Of a stretch of 64,000 nucleotides of DNA, positions 44,375 through 52,944 are shown in pieces. Position 1 is the first letter of the stretch. Every line of letters starts with the position of its first letter. The DNA is from an uncultured Lachnospiraceae bacterium (GTDB taxonomy: Bacteria > Bacillota > Clostridia > Lachnospirales > Lachnospiraceae). The stretch spans positions 1 through 64,000 of the forward strand of contig CAKRYY010000006.1 in NCBI GenBank assembly GCA_934432885.1. The letters run 5' to 3'. The notes beneath the pieces were generated by a model that searched no databases, had not been told where the DNA came from, and was given only the letters and a program-made list of their open reading frames with translations. The translations under genes and the position numbers were made by a program.

Positions 44375-44887
44375 CTATTTTGATGTACTGCCAAAGCCGC
44401 CGTTTCGAAGCTCTTTTGCGTCATCATCCTCGGTAATGCCATAGGCTGTAAAGATGCCCTGCATAAATGCGGTATTGCGCTCTACATGAAGGTGCTTTTC
44501 CTCCCGGGAATCGTTGGTCAGCTTCGCCATAATATGCCCTTCATTATCTGAGTAAAAATAATCGCTGTCAATGATACCGACGGTATTGTTAAGCTGCATA
44601 CGGTATTTAAAGCCGAGCCCGCTTCTCGGATACAGACCGAGGAACCAGCCGTCCTGTATCTCTACCCGGATTCCTGTCGGAATCCTGATGCTTTCGCCGG
44701 GACGTAAGGTAAACGGAATCGGTGAAAAGAAATCATAGCCCGCACTTCCCTTTGTCGCCCTTGACGGAAGCGGCAGCTCTTCATAAATCTTATGGATTTC
44801 TGCTTCCGTAAACACCGGAGCTGTCGCCTTTAAGTCTTCCGCAAACCTCTCCTCGCTTACTTTATAAAATTTTGCTATCCTCTGCAT
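44375..44887 (-). CDS. dut: dUTPase (deoxyuridine triphosphate nucleotidohydrolase)
   Basis: 170 aa. It hydrolyses dUTP to dUMP, keeping uracil out of DNA. Trimeric dUTPase motifs are visible: TKGSAGYDFFSP (motif 1), YPRSGLGFK (2), LNNTVGIIDSDYFYSD (3), ERNTAFMQGIFTAYG (4) and the C-terminal RNGGFGSTSK (5). An N-terminal extension of about 35 residues precedes motif 1. It is the last gene of the nrd operon, 15 nt after nrdG, which fits a joint role in dNTP supply. Confidence 0.95.
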   Translation of the reverse strand: MQRIAKFYKVSEERFAEDLKATAPVFTEAEIHKIYEELPLPSRATKGSAGYDFFSPIPFTLRPGESIRIPTGIRVEIQDGWFLGLYPRSGLGFKYRMQLNNTVGIIDSDYFYSDNEGHIMAKLTNDSREEKHLHVERNTAFMQGIFTAYGITEDDDAKELRNGGFGSTSK

Positions 44888-44902
44888 ATCATTTCCTCTT
44901 TT

Positions 44903-45415
44903 CTATCCGGCATAATCGCCGCAATGCAGCACAGGAGGCTTTTCTATTCCCCTGCGCAGACTCGTCTGCACGTCGATAACCCTTTGATTCTTGCTTCCCT
45001 TCCAGAGAAGCTTCTGATCCTGCTTATCAAGCTGGAATTCTCCGTCCACTAAAACGTCGATATACTGCATAAGTGCATCCTGGCAGATATTTTCCCAGCA
45101 GTCTCCTGTATAAAGCCAAATTGTCTTTTGCGGAAAATGCTGCTTAAGCTCTCTAAGGAGCAGTTCCACCTCCGTGCGGTTTCCCGAATAAAGCGGATCG
45201 CCGCCCGAAAATGTAATTCCTGAAATATACGGTTTTTCCAGCTGCTCAAAAATTTCTCTTTTTGCCGCTTCATCAAATATAAGACCATCCGAGGCATCCC
45301 ACGTAACCGTATTCTGACAGCCCTTGCAGAAGTGGTCACAGCCGGATACCCACAAAACGACGCGAAGTCCATCGCCGTTTAGCATATCATCCTTTGTTAT
45401 ATTATGGTACCTCAT
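44903..45415 (-). CDS. nrdG: Anaerobic ribonucleotide reductase activating protein NrdG
   Basis: 170 aa. A radical SAM enzyme that makes the glycyl radical on NrdD. The cluster motif is CDHFCKGC (cysteines 26, 30 and 33, CxxxCxxC), followed by the SAM-binding FSGGDPL. It follows nrdD by 11 nt and has the normal family length. Confidence 0.97.
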   Translation of the reverse strand: MRYHNITKDDMLNGDGLRVVLWVSGCDHFCKGCQNTVTWDASDGLIFDEAAKREIFEQLEKPYISGITFSGGDPLYSGNRTEVELLLRELKQHFPQKTIWLYTGDCWENICQDALMQYIDVLVDGEFQLDKQDQKLLWKGSKNQRVIDVQTSLRRGIEKPPVLHCGDYAG

Positions 45416-45426
45416 CCACTCTCCTC

Positions 45427-47616
45427 TTACATGCTGACCCGGTCTGCGATCTCTGCCATCTTTGCATCATTCAAACGGGTATCGCCATGCACTCTGGAAT
45501 AAGAAAGATAACCATTCATCCTGTCAATCTTTGTCAGATTCCGGCTGCCGCACTTCGGGCAGACATCCATTTCCAATTCCTGATACCCACAGTCATCACA
45601 ATAGGCAAGTGAAAGGTTGACACCCTCGTACAGCCCCATATCCATCGCGCGATGGATCAGTGTCCGAATCGCTTCCAGATTATAATCTATCGGATATTTT
45701 ACGTATTGAATCTTTCCGCCATTTGAAAGGTCCCAGAAACGGTATTCCAAATCCTGCTTCTCAATCGGCGTAATATTCTCTGTTACATGACAGTGAAAAC
45801 TGTTGCTGACATATTCCCTGTCGGAAACGCCCTTTACAATTCCATATTTTTTACGGAACTGCTTTACCTGTAAGCCGCAAAGATTCTCCGCCGGTGTTCC
45901 ATAAATTGCATACAGATGTCCATCCTCTTCCTTAAACTCCATAACCCGGCGGTTAATGTGCTGCATTACTTCAAGTGCAAATGCACCATCCTGCGCAAGT
46001 GATTTTCCATTATAGAGCTCCTGTAATTCATTTAATGCCGTAATGCCAAATGAAGCAGTTGCCGATTTTAAAATGGGAGCAATCTTATCCGTCAGCTTTA
46101 AATGTCCTCCGAGGAAGCCTCCCTCACAATATGCAAGCGGGTTCGTAGATGCCCGCATCTCGCCCAGATACGCATAGGTTCTGATATGGAGCTGCCTTAT
46201 CAGATTCAGATAATAATCCAAAAGCTCAAAAAAATCTGTCCCCTCCTGCCGCGCCTTTGCAAGTATCATGGGAAGGTGGAGAGAGACAGCGCCAATATTA
46301 AAACGCCCGACAAAAACAGGCTCATCCTTATCGTCCGCTGGGTGCATGCCACCCCGCTCATACCAGGGGGAAAGAAATGCCCGGCATCCCATCGGTGAAA
46401 TAATCTTTCCGTATTGTTTATATATCTTTGCAACATATCCTTCCCCGGTCAGAGAAAGCCAGTCTGGATACATCGTCTTCGCAGAACAGCGCACGCCAGC
46501 CTCAAATACATCTTCCAGCTCGCCGCCCGGTCCATGCAGCTTTTCATCGTATAAAAAAACTATTTTTGGAAAAAGCACCGGCTTTTTACACTCTGCTTTT
46601 CCCTGTCCCATCTGTCTGACCTTCAACAGTGAAATCGTTGCAAGCTTTGCAAAACGCCCCGTACCCGTGCCCGCTGTCACAGTAATAAAAGGATAATCGC
46701 CCCGGCTGCTCGCTACTGTATTGAATTTATATTCCCAGCCCTGAAAGCCCTGCTCAAACTCCCGCACAACATCCGCATAGGCCTCTTCCTGCGCCCGTTC
46801 TTCAGCAATGCCAAGTCTTATGTACTTTTCAACATCCTTATGATAGGATTTTTCCGCATACGGCTCCAGCAAAAGGTCTACGCTCGGCACAGTAAAACCG
46901 CCGTACTGCTGACTTGCCGCGCTTAACACAATATCGCCGATGACATCAAAGGCGACATCTAAGGTTTTTGGCTCATTGTACCAGATATTCCCCATTTCAA
47001 AGCCGCCAGATAATACACTCTTTACATCAAACAGACAACAGTTCATCGTATCCCGTCTGGCTGACATATCATGCACATACAGATAGCCGTCTCTGCATGC
47101 CTGGATTTCTTCCGTTGTCATAAAAAATTTCTGATAAAGCTCTTTATTGAGCTGATTGAAAATCAGGCTGCGTTTGGTAGAGACAAGCGCCGAATCCGTA
47201 TTGGCATTTTCCTTATCACCAATATACATGATAGACTGGCTCTTTTTATACACATCGTCCAGCATACGGACAAAGTCCTGCTTATAGTTCCGGTAATCAC
47301 GATAGCTCTTTGCCACAACCGGACTAATTTGTTCCAATGCGCTTTCCACAATATTGTGCATGACCGGAATCGGGATTTCATCCGTATCAAGTGCCTGCGC
47401 CTTGCCGACAACATACTTACATATCTGCCGTTTTTGCTTATCATCAAACTGGGTAAGCGCACGATATGCAGATTTTCCCACCGCATCAATTACCTTTTGT
47501 ACGTTAAAGGCTTCCCTGCTTCCATCCTTTTTGATTACCCACATCTCACGAGGCGGCTGAAATAATCTGCCATAATCTACTGTTTTTTCTGTTTCATTGC
47601 CAGCAGTTCCTGTCAT
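45427..47616 (-). CDS. nrdD: Anaerobic ribonucleoside-triphosphate reductase
   Basis: 729 aa. A glycyl-radical enzyme reducing ribonucleoside triphosphates without oxygen. The N-terminal ATP cone (MWVIKKDGSREAFNVQKVIDAV, about 26-110) gives allosteric control. The barrel is complete. The C-terminus has the zinc-binding CDDCG and CPKCG pairs and the glycyl-radical loop RMNGYLSYSRVHGD. AGGAGG-like GGGGAGGAA precedes the ATG. It is preceded by a 57-aa membrane protein and followed by nrdG and dut. I saw no NrdR box in the promoter region. Confidence 0.98.
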   Translation of the reverse strand: MTGTAGNETEKTVDYGRLFQPPREMWVIKKDGSREAFNVQKVIDAVGKSAYRALTQFDDKQKRQICKYVVGKAQALDTDEIPIPVMHNIVESALEQISPVVAKSYRDYRNYKQDFVRMLDDVYKKSQSIMYIGDKENANTDSALVSTKRSLIFNQLNKELYQKFFMTTEEIQACRDGYLYVHDMSARRDTMNCCLFDVKSVLSGGFEMGNIWYNEPKTLDVAFDVIGDIVLSAASQQYGGFTVPSVDLLLEPYAEKSYHKDVEKYIRLGIAEERAQEEAYADVVREFEQGFQGWEYKFNTVASSRGDYPFITVTAGTGTGRFAKLATISLLKVRQMGQGKAECKKPVLFPKIVFLYDEKLHGPGGELEDVFEAGVRCSAKTMYPDWLSLTGEGYVAKIYKQYGKIISPMGCRAFLSPWYERGGMHPADDKDEPVFVGRFNIGAVSLHLPMILAKARQEGTDFFELLDYYLNLIRQLHIRTYAYLGEMRASTNPLAYCEGGFLGGHLKLTDKIAPILKSATASFGITALNELQELYNGKSLAQDGAFALEVMQHINRRVMEFKEEDGHLYAIYGTPAENLCGLQVKQFRKKYGIVKGVSDREYVSNSFHCHVTENITPIEKQDLEYRFWDLSNGGKIQYVKYPIDYNLEAIRTLIHRAMDMGLYEGVNLSLAYCDDCGYQELEMDVCPKCGSRNLTKIDRMNGYLSYSRVHGDTRLNDAKMAEIADRVSM

Positions 47617-47637
47617 ATTTTCCTCCCCGTACAGTTT

Positions 47638-47811
47638 TTATCCGCAGGTATCCTCCGGTGTCTCTAATGCAGCCTCTGCCGCTTCCTTTTCATTTTTTGC
47701 CTTTCTCATCCTGATACCAATCACGCAGGCAATTACCACAAGCGCTACAAATACCAGAAATAAAATAAGATATGAAAGAAAATATCCTGTAAATATGCCT
47801 AAATTGACCAT
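47638..47811 (-). CDS. 57-aa single-helix membrane protein upstream of nrdD
   Basis: A short open frame with a good ribosome site (GGTGGG, 6 nt before ATG). Residues about 5-33 (LGIFTGYFLSYLILFLVFVA and following) are a membrane segment, followed by a positively charged RMRKAKNEK stretch and an acidic tail ending TCG. The charge pattern puts the C-terminus in the cytoplasm. It ends 21 nt before nrdD and begins after its own promoter (47888-47916), so it is the first gene of the nrd operon. I do not recognise the family. Confidence 0.75.
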   Translation of the reverse strand: MVNLGIFTGYFLSYLILFLVFVALVVIACVIGIRMRKAKNEKEAAEAALETPEDTCG

Positions 47812-47865
47812 TGCTATCCCACCTTTTTAAGTCTAATTGCCGCGCCATGCTTCGCCCGGCGCTGG

Positions 47866-47895
47866 TATAATGTCTGACAACATTATCATTATACC
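47866..47895. repeat. Palindromic repeat copy overlapping a promoter
   Basis: TATAATGTCTG...ACATTAT matches the palindrome at 6227-6247 in all but two positions, and GGCGC flanks both copies. Here it forms GGTATAATG/CATTATACC arms and contains the -10 box of the upstream promoter. Confidence 0.6.
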
Positions 47896-47916
47896 TAATC
47901 TGTCCCTGAAAAACAA
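47888..47916 (-). promoter_or_regulatory. Promoter of the nrd operon
   Basis: On the minus strand TTGTTT (47911-47916), 17 nt, TATAAT (47888-47893). The -10 hexamer is part of the palindromic repeat at 47866-47895. Confidence 0.6.
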
Positions 47917-47936
47917 TCCCGACTATCCGAAAACGA

Positions 47937-48419
47937 CTACGCACCGCAGCAGGGATCCGTCAGGAGCTCACTGCCATCTGCCGCAGTGGTTGCAAGCGTG
48001 TCGCATCTTTCATTTTCCGGATGCCCATTATGACCCTTTACCCATGTAAAAATCACTTCATGCGGCTCTTTTGCAGCAAGCAGACGCTTCCAGAGATCAA
48101 TATTTTTTACCGGTCCCGAAGAACCCTTCCAATTCTTCTTCAGCCAGCCATCAATCCATTTCTTATTGAACGCATCTGTCACATATTTGGAATCTGAAAT
48201 CACTTCCACCCGGCACGGCCTCTTCAACGCCTCAAGACCTACGATAACTGCCATCAGCTCCATCCTGTTATTGGTTGTCTTTCGATACCCGGCGCTGTAC
48301 TCGCGCTCATGCAGTTTTCCTGTTTTATCGATATAGTGCAGAATCGTTCCATAGCCGCCCGGTCCCTCCGGATTCCCCCGTGCAGAACCGTCTGTATAAA
48401 TAATGACCTTATCTTCCAT
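47937..48419 (-). CDS. rnhA: Ribonuclease HI
   Basis: 160 aa. It degrades the RNA strand of RNA-DNA hybrids. The catalytic carboxylates are in IYTDGSARGNP (Asp10), NNRMELMAVI (Glu53) and VISDSKYV (Asp about 73), with WVKGHNGHPENERCDTLA supplying the last Asp and the histidine loop. It overlaps the MBL-fold gene by 11 nt and is the last gene of the pheST-linked run. Confidence 0.97.
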   Translation of the reverse strand: MEDKVIIYTDGSARGNPEGPGGYGTILHYIDKTGKLHEREYSAGYRKTTNNRMELMAVIVGLEALKRPCRVEVISDSKYVTDAFNKKWIDGWLKKNWKGSSGPVKNIDLWKRLLAAKEPHEVIFTWVKGHNGHPENERCDTLATTAADGSELLTDPCCGA

Positions 48420-49128
48420 CCAAAAACTCCATTCCCGGCGCCGTAATGGAAACTATTTTCCCTGCCGTTTTTTCATCCACCGTTTTACGAAAACGGTCTA
48501 TTATCTCATAGTTATCCCATAAGTGCATTGGAAAGATACGGTCTGCATCCGTATGCTCTAAAAAATACTGCAGTCCCAGATAAGCCCCTTCCTCCAGTCT
48601 TGGATCAAGCGGCACAAAGGCAGCGTCAAAATGTCTCCCCTCTATATGAGAGATTTCCTGCTTATATGCCTTTTCCATCTGCGTATTCCACGCTCTGGAT
48701 TCTTCTTTCCAATACCACCAGTTCAAGTCTCCCGCATGATAAAAGCTCTTACCTTCAGCCTGAACCAAAAATGCGACACCCGCATCCGTTGAACGCAGCG
48801 TTTCAATCTGCACATCCTCATAGGAAAAAGCGGTATTTTTCCCGACATTGGTTATCACTTCTTTTACAGAAGGCTTAATGCCCTTCCGCAAAAGATAAGC
48901 GTCGCCAAGCCTGATATCCGAACCCAGAAAAAAGTGAATGTTTTTATATTGACTGATTAAGTCAAATATCTTCATTTGAAAATGATCCTGATGCTTGTGC
49001 GATACAAATACCAGAATTTTTTTATCCGGCTCCCATTTTGGAAGCTTTCCCTTATAATAATCGAAAAGGAGCACATGATGCTCCAATTCGATACTAAAGC
49101 CGCTATGATACAGATAGGTAATCTTCAT
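48409..49128 (-). CDS. MBL-fold metallo-hydrolase
   Basis: 239 aa. The metallo-beta-lactamase signature is HKHQDHF (residues 44-50), an HxHxDH variant with the metal ligands kept. HAGDLNWWYW and IFPMHLWDNYEI provide further ligands. The length and the compact LDPRLEEGAYLGLQYFLEHT region resemble UlaG/UPF0173-like hydrolases. The substrate is unknown. It lies between cdd (7 nt) and rnhA (overlap 11 nt). Confidence 0.88.
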   Translation of the reverse strand: MKITYLYHSGFSIELEHHVLLFDYYKGKLPKWEPDKKILVFVSHKHQDHFQMKIFDLISQYKNIHFFLGSDIRLGDAYLLRKGIKPSVKEVITNVGKNTAFSYEDVQIETLRSTDAGVAFLVQAEGKSFYHAGDLNWWYWKEESRAWNTQMEKAYKQEISHIEGRHFDAAFVPLDPRLEEGAYLGLQYFLEHTDADRIFPMHLWDNYEIIDRFRKTVDEKTAGKIVSITAPGMEFLDGR

Positions 49129-49135
49129 CTCTTTG

Positions 49136-49549
49136 CTATCCCTTTAAATTTTCCGGTCCAAAGCCCATCGGAAGCATTTCCTCCAAAGTATACTCAACAT
49201 ACTCATCCACAGACTTTGCTATCAGAATACGGAAGGTCGCAGGGTCACAGAATTCCCGCATGACCTGCCTGCAGACACCGCAGGGTGCCGCATAGCCGGT
49301 GCAGGGGCCCTCAGGACTTCCCGCTATGGCAATCGCTTCAAATTCTCTCTCACCTTCATAAACTGCTTTAAAGAAAGCGGAGCGCTCTGCGCAAATTGTA
49401 GGTGTATAAGAAGCATTCTCAATATTGCCGCCCTGATAAATCTTTCCATCCTTCGTCAAAAGTGCAGCGCCCACCTGAAAATGCGAGTATGGCACATAAG
49501 CGTGAGTCCTTGCCTCCAACGCCGCCTGAATCAATTTTGCCCTGTCCAT
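49136..49549 (-). CDS. cdd: Cytidine deaminase
   Basis: 137 aa, tetrameric type. It deaminates cytidine and deoxycytidine for pyrimidine salvage. Zinc and catalytic residues are in CAER (53-56, with the catalytic Glu55) and PCGVC (89-93). NIENASY is the substrate loop. It directly abuts the stop of the nucleoside phosphorylase gene. Confidence 0.97.
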   Translation of the reverse strand: MDRAKLIQAALEARTHAYVPYSHFQVGAALLTKDGKIYQGGNIENASYTPTICAERSAFFKAVYEGEREFEAIAIAGSPEGPCTGYAAPCGVCRQVMREFCDPATFRILIAKSVDEYVEYTLEEMLPMGFGPENLKG

Positions 49550-50386
49550 CTATTTCACTTCCTGTCCAATTTTCAAAATCGTTTCCGTTACCAGCTTTTT
49601 AAAGAGCGGCGCTGTCTTATTAGCAGCCTCCTGTACCTCTTCATGTGTCAGAGGCTGCGGAGAAAGCCCTGCAGCTGGGTTGCAAACACAGGAAATGCCG
49701 CAGATTTTCATTCCAAGATGGTTTGCCGCAATCGCCTCTACCGCCGTACTCATACCGACAGCGTCCGCGCCAAGTGTCTTTAACATTCTAACCTCTGCCG
49801 GTGATTCATAGGAAGGACCTGTAAGCTGTAAATAAACGCCCTCCTGAAGGGGGATATTTTCCTTCTGGGCACAGTCTTTTATTATCTGCCGCAAATCATT
49901 GTCATAAATCTCAGACATATCCGGGAAGCGGACACCAAGCTCCGGTGCATTTTCTCCCATCAGCGGATTTGGCACAAAGCATGCGATATGATCTGTCATC
50001 AGCATCAAATCGCCCGCTTTGTAATCAGGATTTACACCACCGGACGCATTGGTTAAGAAAAGCACCCTTGCACCCATCAAGTACATCAGACGTGTGGGAA
50101 GCACAACATCCGAGATCGGGTATCCTTCATAGTAATGTACTCTGCCCTTCATGCAGACTACCGGCACCTCGCCGACATAGCCAAAAATAAACTTTCCATC
50201 ATGCCCCGGCACAGTAGACACCGGGAAGCCTTCGATTTCTCCATAAGGAAGCTCTGCTTCCACTCTGATAGAATCTGCATAATCGCCAAGCCCCGAACCA
50301 AGTACCAGCGCAACCTTTGGCTCAAATGTTATTTTTTCTTTTACGCTGTCATAGCAGCGCAGCAGTTTTTCATATATCTCATTCAT
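49550..50386 (-). CDS. Purine-nucleoside phosphorylase (PNP family)
   Basis: 278 aa. It cleaves purine (deoxy)nucleosides with phosphate. Family features are VLGSGLGDYADSI near the N-terminus, TVPGHDGKFIFG, GRVHYYEGY, LTNASGGVNPDYKAGDLMLMTDHI and the C-terminal VGMSTAVEAIAANHLGM: the trimeric, PunA-like type. The ATG at 50386 has GGGAGG upstream; the longer frame to 50431 overlaps queA. It is next to cdd, giving a salvage pair. Confidence 0.95.
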   Translation of the reverse strand: MNEIYEKLLRCYDSVKEKITFEPKVALVLGSGLGDYADSIRVEAELPYGEIEGFPVSTVPGHDGKFIFGYVGEVPVVCMKGRVHYYEGYPISDVVLPTRLMYLMGARVLFLTNASGGVNPDYKAGDLMLMTDHIACFVPNPLMGENAPELGVRFPDMSEIYDNDLRQIIKDCAQKENIPLQEGVYLQLTGPSYESPAEVRMLKTLGADAVGMSTAVEAIAANHLGMKICGISCVCNPAAGLSPQPLTHEEVQEAANKTAPLFKKLVTETILKIGQEVK

Positions 50387-50399
50387 TGTTTTTCCTCCC

Positions 50400-51458
50400 T
50401 TACATCGTCTTTTCCTTTGCAAAATCTGCAATCATCATAGCATCCCCAAAGCTGAAAAAGCGATACTTCTCTTTGACTGCTTCTTCGTAAGCAGCCAGAA
50501 CATGCTCTCTTCCCGCAAGCGCTGACACCAGCATCAGAAGCGTGGATTCCGGCAGATGGAAATTTGTAATCAGTCCATCCAATACCTTGAACTGGTAGCC
50601 CGGATAAATGAAAATCTCTGTATTTCCACAGCCTGCCACCACCAGACCGTTTTCATCTGATGCACTTTCGATAGTACGGCAGCTCGTCGTACCGACGCAG
50701 ATAATCCGTCCGCCTGCCCGCTTTCTTTCGTTTATCTTATCAGCCGCCTCTTTTGTTACCTCATAATATTCTGAGTGCATGTGATGCTCTTTTACATTGT
50801 CAACCTTGACCGGACGGAAGGTTCCAAGCCCTACATGAAGCGTGACATATACCAAGGACACGCCCTGTTCCTTAATTTCTGAAAGCAGCTCCTGTGTAAA
50901 ATGCAGCCCCGCCGTAGGAGCTGCCGCCGAACCTTCATACCGTGCATATACGGTCTGATAACGGTTTTTATCCTGTAATTTATGGGTAATATACGGAGGC
51001 AGGGGCATTTCTCCCAGACTGTCCAAAATTTCTTCCCATATCCCATCATAGAAAAATTTTACCAGACGGTTTCCCTCGTCTACAATATCCAGAATCTCCG
51101 CTCTAAGGCTGCCGTCGCCAAAGGTAAGTCTGGTTCCGGGCTTCGCCTTTTTCCCCGGCTTTACAAGAGTCTCCCACACATCACCTTCCCGCCTCTTTAA
51201 AAGCAGCAGTTCAATCAATGCTCCTGTTTCCTCTTTTGTTCCGTAGAGTCTCGCCGGAATAACTTTGGTATTATTCAGGACAAGGCAGTCCCCCGGATGG
51301 AGGTACTGCCTGATGTCTCTGAAATGCTGATGCATCCATGCGCCCGTATTCTTATCGAGCGTCAAAAGCCTTGATGCGCTCCTGTCCTCAAGCGGATCCT
51401 GCGCAATCAATTCTTTGGGCAAATCAAAATAATAATCTGAAGTTTTTAAGCCTTCCAT
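50400..51458 (-). CDS. queA: S-adenosylmethionine:tRNA ribosyltransferase-isomerase QueA
   Basis: 352 aa. It adds an epoxycyclopentane to the deazapurine base at the tRNA wobble position, giving epoxyqueuosine. Motifs are [65 protein letters not shown] and [17 protein letters not shown]. It overlaps the aminopeptidase gene by 13 nt. Other queuosine genes are not in the window. Confidence 0.98.
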   Translation of the reverse strand: MEGLKTSDYYFDLPKELIAQDPLEDRSASRLLTLDKNTGAWMHQHFRDIRQYLHPGDCLVLNNTKVIPARLYGTKEETGALIELLLLKRREGDVWETLVKPGKKAKPGTRLTFGDGSLRAEILDIVDEGNRLVKFFYDGIWEEILDSLGEMPLPPYITHKLQDKNRYQTVYARYEGSAAAPTAGLHFTQELLSEIKEQGVSLVYVTLHVGLGTFRPVKVDNVKEHHMHSEYYEVTKEAADKINERKRAGGRIICVGTTSCRTIESASDENGLVVAGCGNTEIFIYPGYQFKVLDGLITNFHLPESTLLMLVSALAGREHVLAAYEEAVKEKYRFFSFGDAMMIADFAKEKTM

Positions 51459-52879
51459 GTTTCTTCCATTCCGTTATGCGCAAGGAACGCCGCATAACCA
51501 CGTTTTGTCTCATACACATCTGCTTTGCTGGTTGCTTCCCAGGGCGCGTGCATATTCAGTACCGCCACGCCGCTGTCAATGACCTGCATACCGTACAGTG
51601 CCAGAATATAAGCGATGGTACCGCCGCCGCCAAGATCCACCTTTCCAAGCTCCGCTGTCTGGAAATGTACCTTTTCCTCTGCAAAGATTCTGCGGATATA
51701 AGCAAGATACTCTGCATTCGCATCATTAGAGCCGGATTTTCCACGTGCACCAGTAAATTTATTAAATACCATGCCGCCACCAAGATAAGCAACATTCTTT
51801 TTGTCAAAGCTTGATTCATAGGTCGGGTCAAATGCACTGCTTACGTCTGAGGACAGCATCGTAGATGCTGCAAGACATCTGCGCAGAGAAAGCTCATCAT
51901 AGCCATGCGTAAGCGCCAGCACCTCTGCAAGGGTATTCTCAAAGAAACGGGAACGCATACCTGTCGCGCCCACACTGCCGATTTCTTCCTTATCTACCAG
52001 TATGCAGCACGCCGTACGCTCTGGTGTTTCCTTAAGCTCCAGCATCGCCTGCAGGGATGCGAAGGCACATACACGGTCATCCTGCCCGTAAGCAAGAATC
52101 ATGCTTCTGTCAAAGCCTGCTTCTCTTGCCCTTCCTGCTGGAACTACCTCCAGCTCTGCGGAAAGGAAATCTTCTTCCTCTATATCATAATCCTCTTTTA
52201 AGATTTTGAGAATCCCCGCTTTTACCGGATCCTTTGCTTTCTTTTCTTTTTTCTCTTTCTTTCCTTCGATATAAAGCGGTTTATTTCCAACGATTAAATC
52301 CAGTGCTTCACCCTCGATTACCTTGCTGGCTTTCTTTTCAAGCTGCTCCGCTGCAAGGTGAATCAGCAGATCCGAAATAAAGAATACCGGATCGTCCGCT
52401 TCCTCTCCGATTGCAATCTCTACCGTCGTACCGTCTTTTTTTACAACAACGCCATGCAGGGCAAGCGGAATGGTTACCCACTGATATTTCTTTACGCCGC
52501 CATAGTAATGCGTATCAAGATAGGCAAAACCACCGTCCTCATAAAGCGGATTCTGCTTAACATCCAGACGCGGAGAATCTATATGTGCCCCCAGAATGTT
52601 CATACCCTCTGCCAGCGGCTTTTTGCCAATGTGGAACATCACAATGGACTTATTCATCCAGACTGCATAGACTTTATCGCCCGCTTTGAGCTTCTTCTGC
52701 TTCTTTTCAAGCTCTGCAAGCTCCTGATAGCCTTCCTTTTCAATACGGTTGACAATGCTGTCTATACATTCCCGCTCCGTCTTTCCTTCATCCAGAAATT
52801 TCATATACTGTTTGGTAAAATGCTCCAATTTTTCCAGCTCTGCGCTGTCATAGGATTCCCATACATTCTTTTTTTCCAT
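51446..52879 (-). CDS. M18 family aminopeptidase
   Basis: 477 aa. A zinc metallopeptidase of the M18 (aspartyl/aminopeptidase I) family. The metal site is seen in [13 protein letters not shown] (first histidine) and [15 protein letters not shown]; the central [14 protein letters not shown] carries the catalytic Glu pair, and [19 protein letters not shown] and [12 protein letters not shown] follow. The ATG at 52879 is preferred to 52888 because the GAGGA site spaces properly. It lies 65 nt after pheT and overlaps queA. Confidence 0.95.
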   Translation of the reverse strand: MEKKNVWESYDSAELEKLEHFTKQYMKFLDEGKTERECIDSIVNRIEKEGYQELAELEKKQKKLKAGDKVYAVWMNKSIVMFHIGKKPLAEGMNILGAHIDSPRLDVKQNPLYEDGGFAYLDTHYYGGVKKYQWVTIPLALHGVVVKKDGTTVEIAIGEEADDPVFFISDLLIHLAAEQLEKKASKVIEGEALDLIVGNKPLYIEGKKEKKEKKAKDPVKAGILKILKEDYDIEEEDFLSAELEVVPAGRAREAGFDRSMILAYGQDDRVCAFASLQAMLELKETPERTACCILVDKEEIGSVGATGMRSRFFENTLAEVLALTHGYDELSLRRCLAASTMLSSDVSSAFDPTYESSFDKKNVAYLGGGMVFNKFTGARGKSGSNDANAEYLAYIRRIFAEEKVHFQTAELGKVDLGGGGTIAYILALYGMQVIDSGVAVLNMHAPWEATSKADVYETKRGYAAFLAHNGMEETWKA

Positions 52880-52944
52880 TTCCAGCATCCTCTTTTCTCA
52901 TCTTATTTTCATATTTTTATAAAACTCATCCAGCGCTATTTCAA

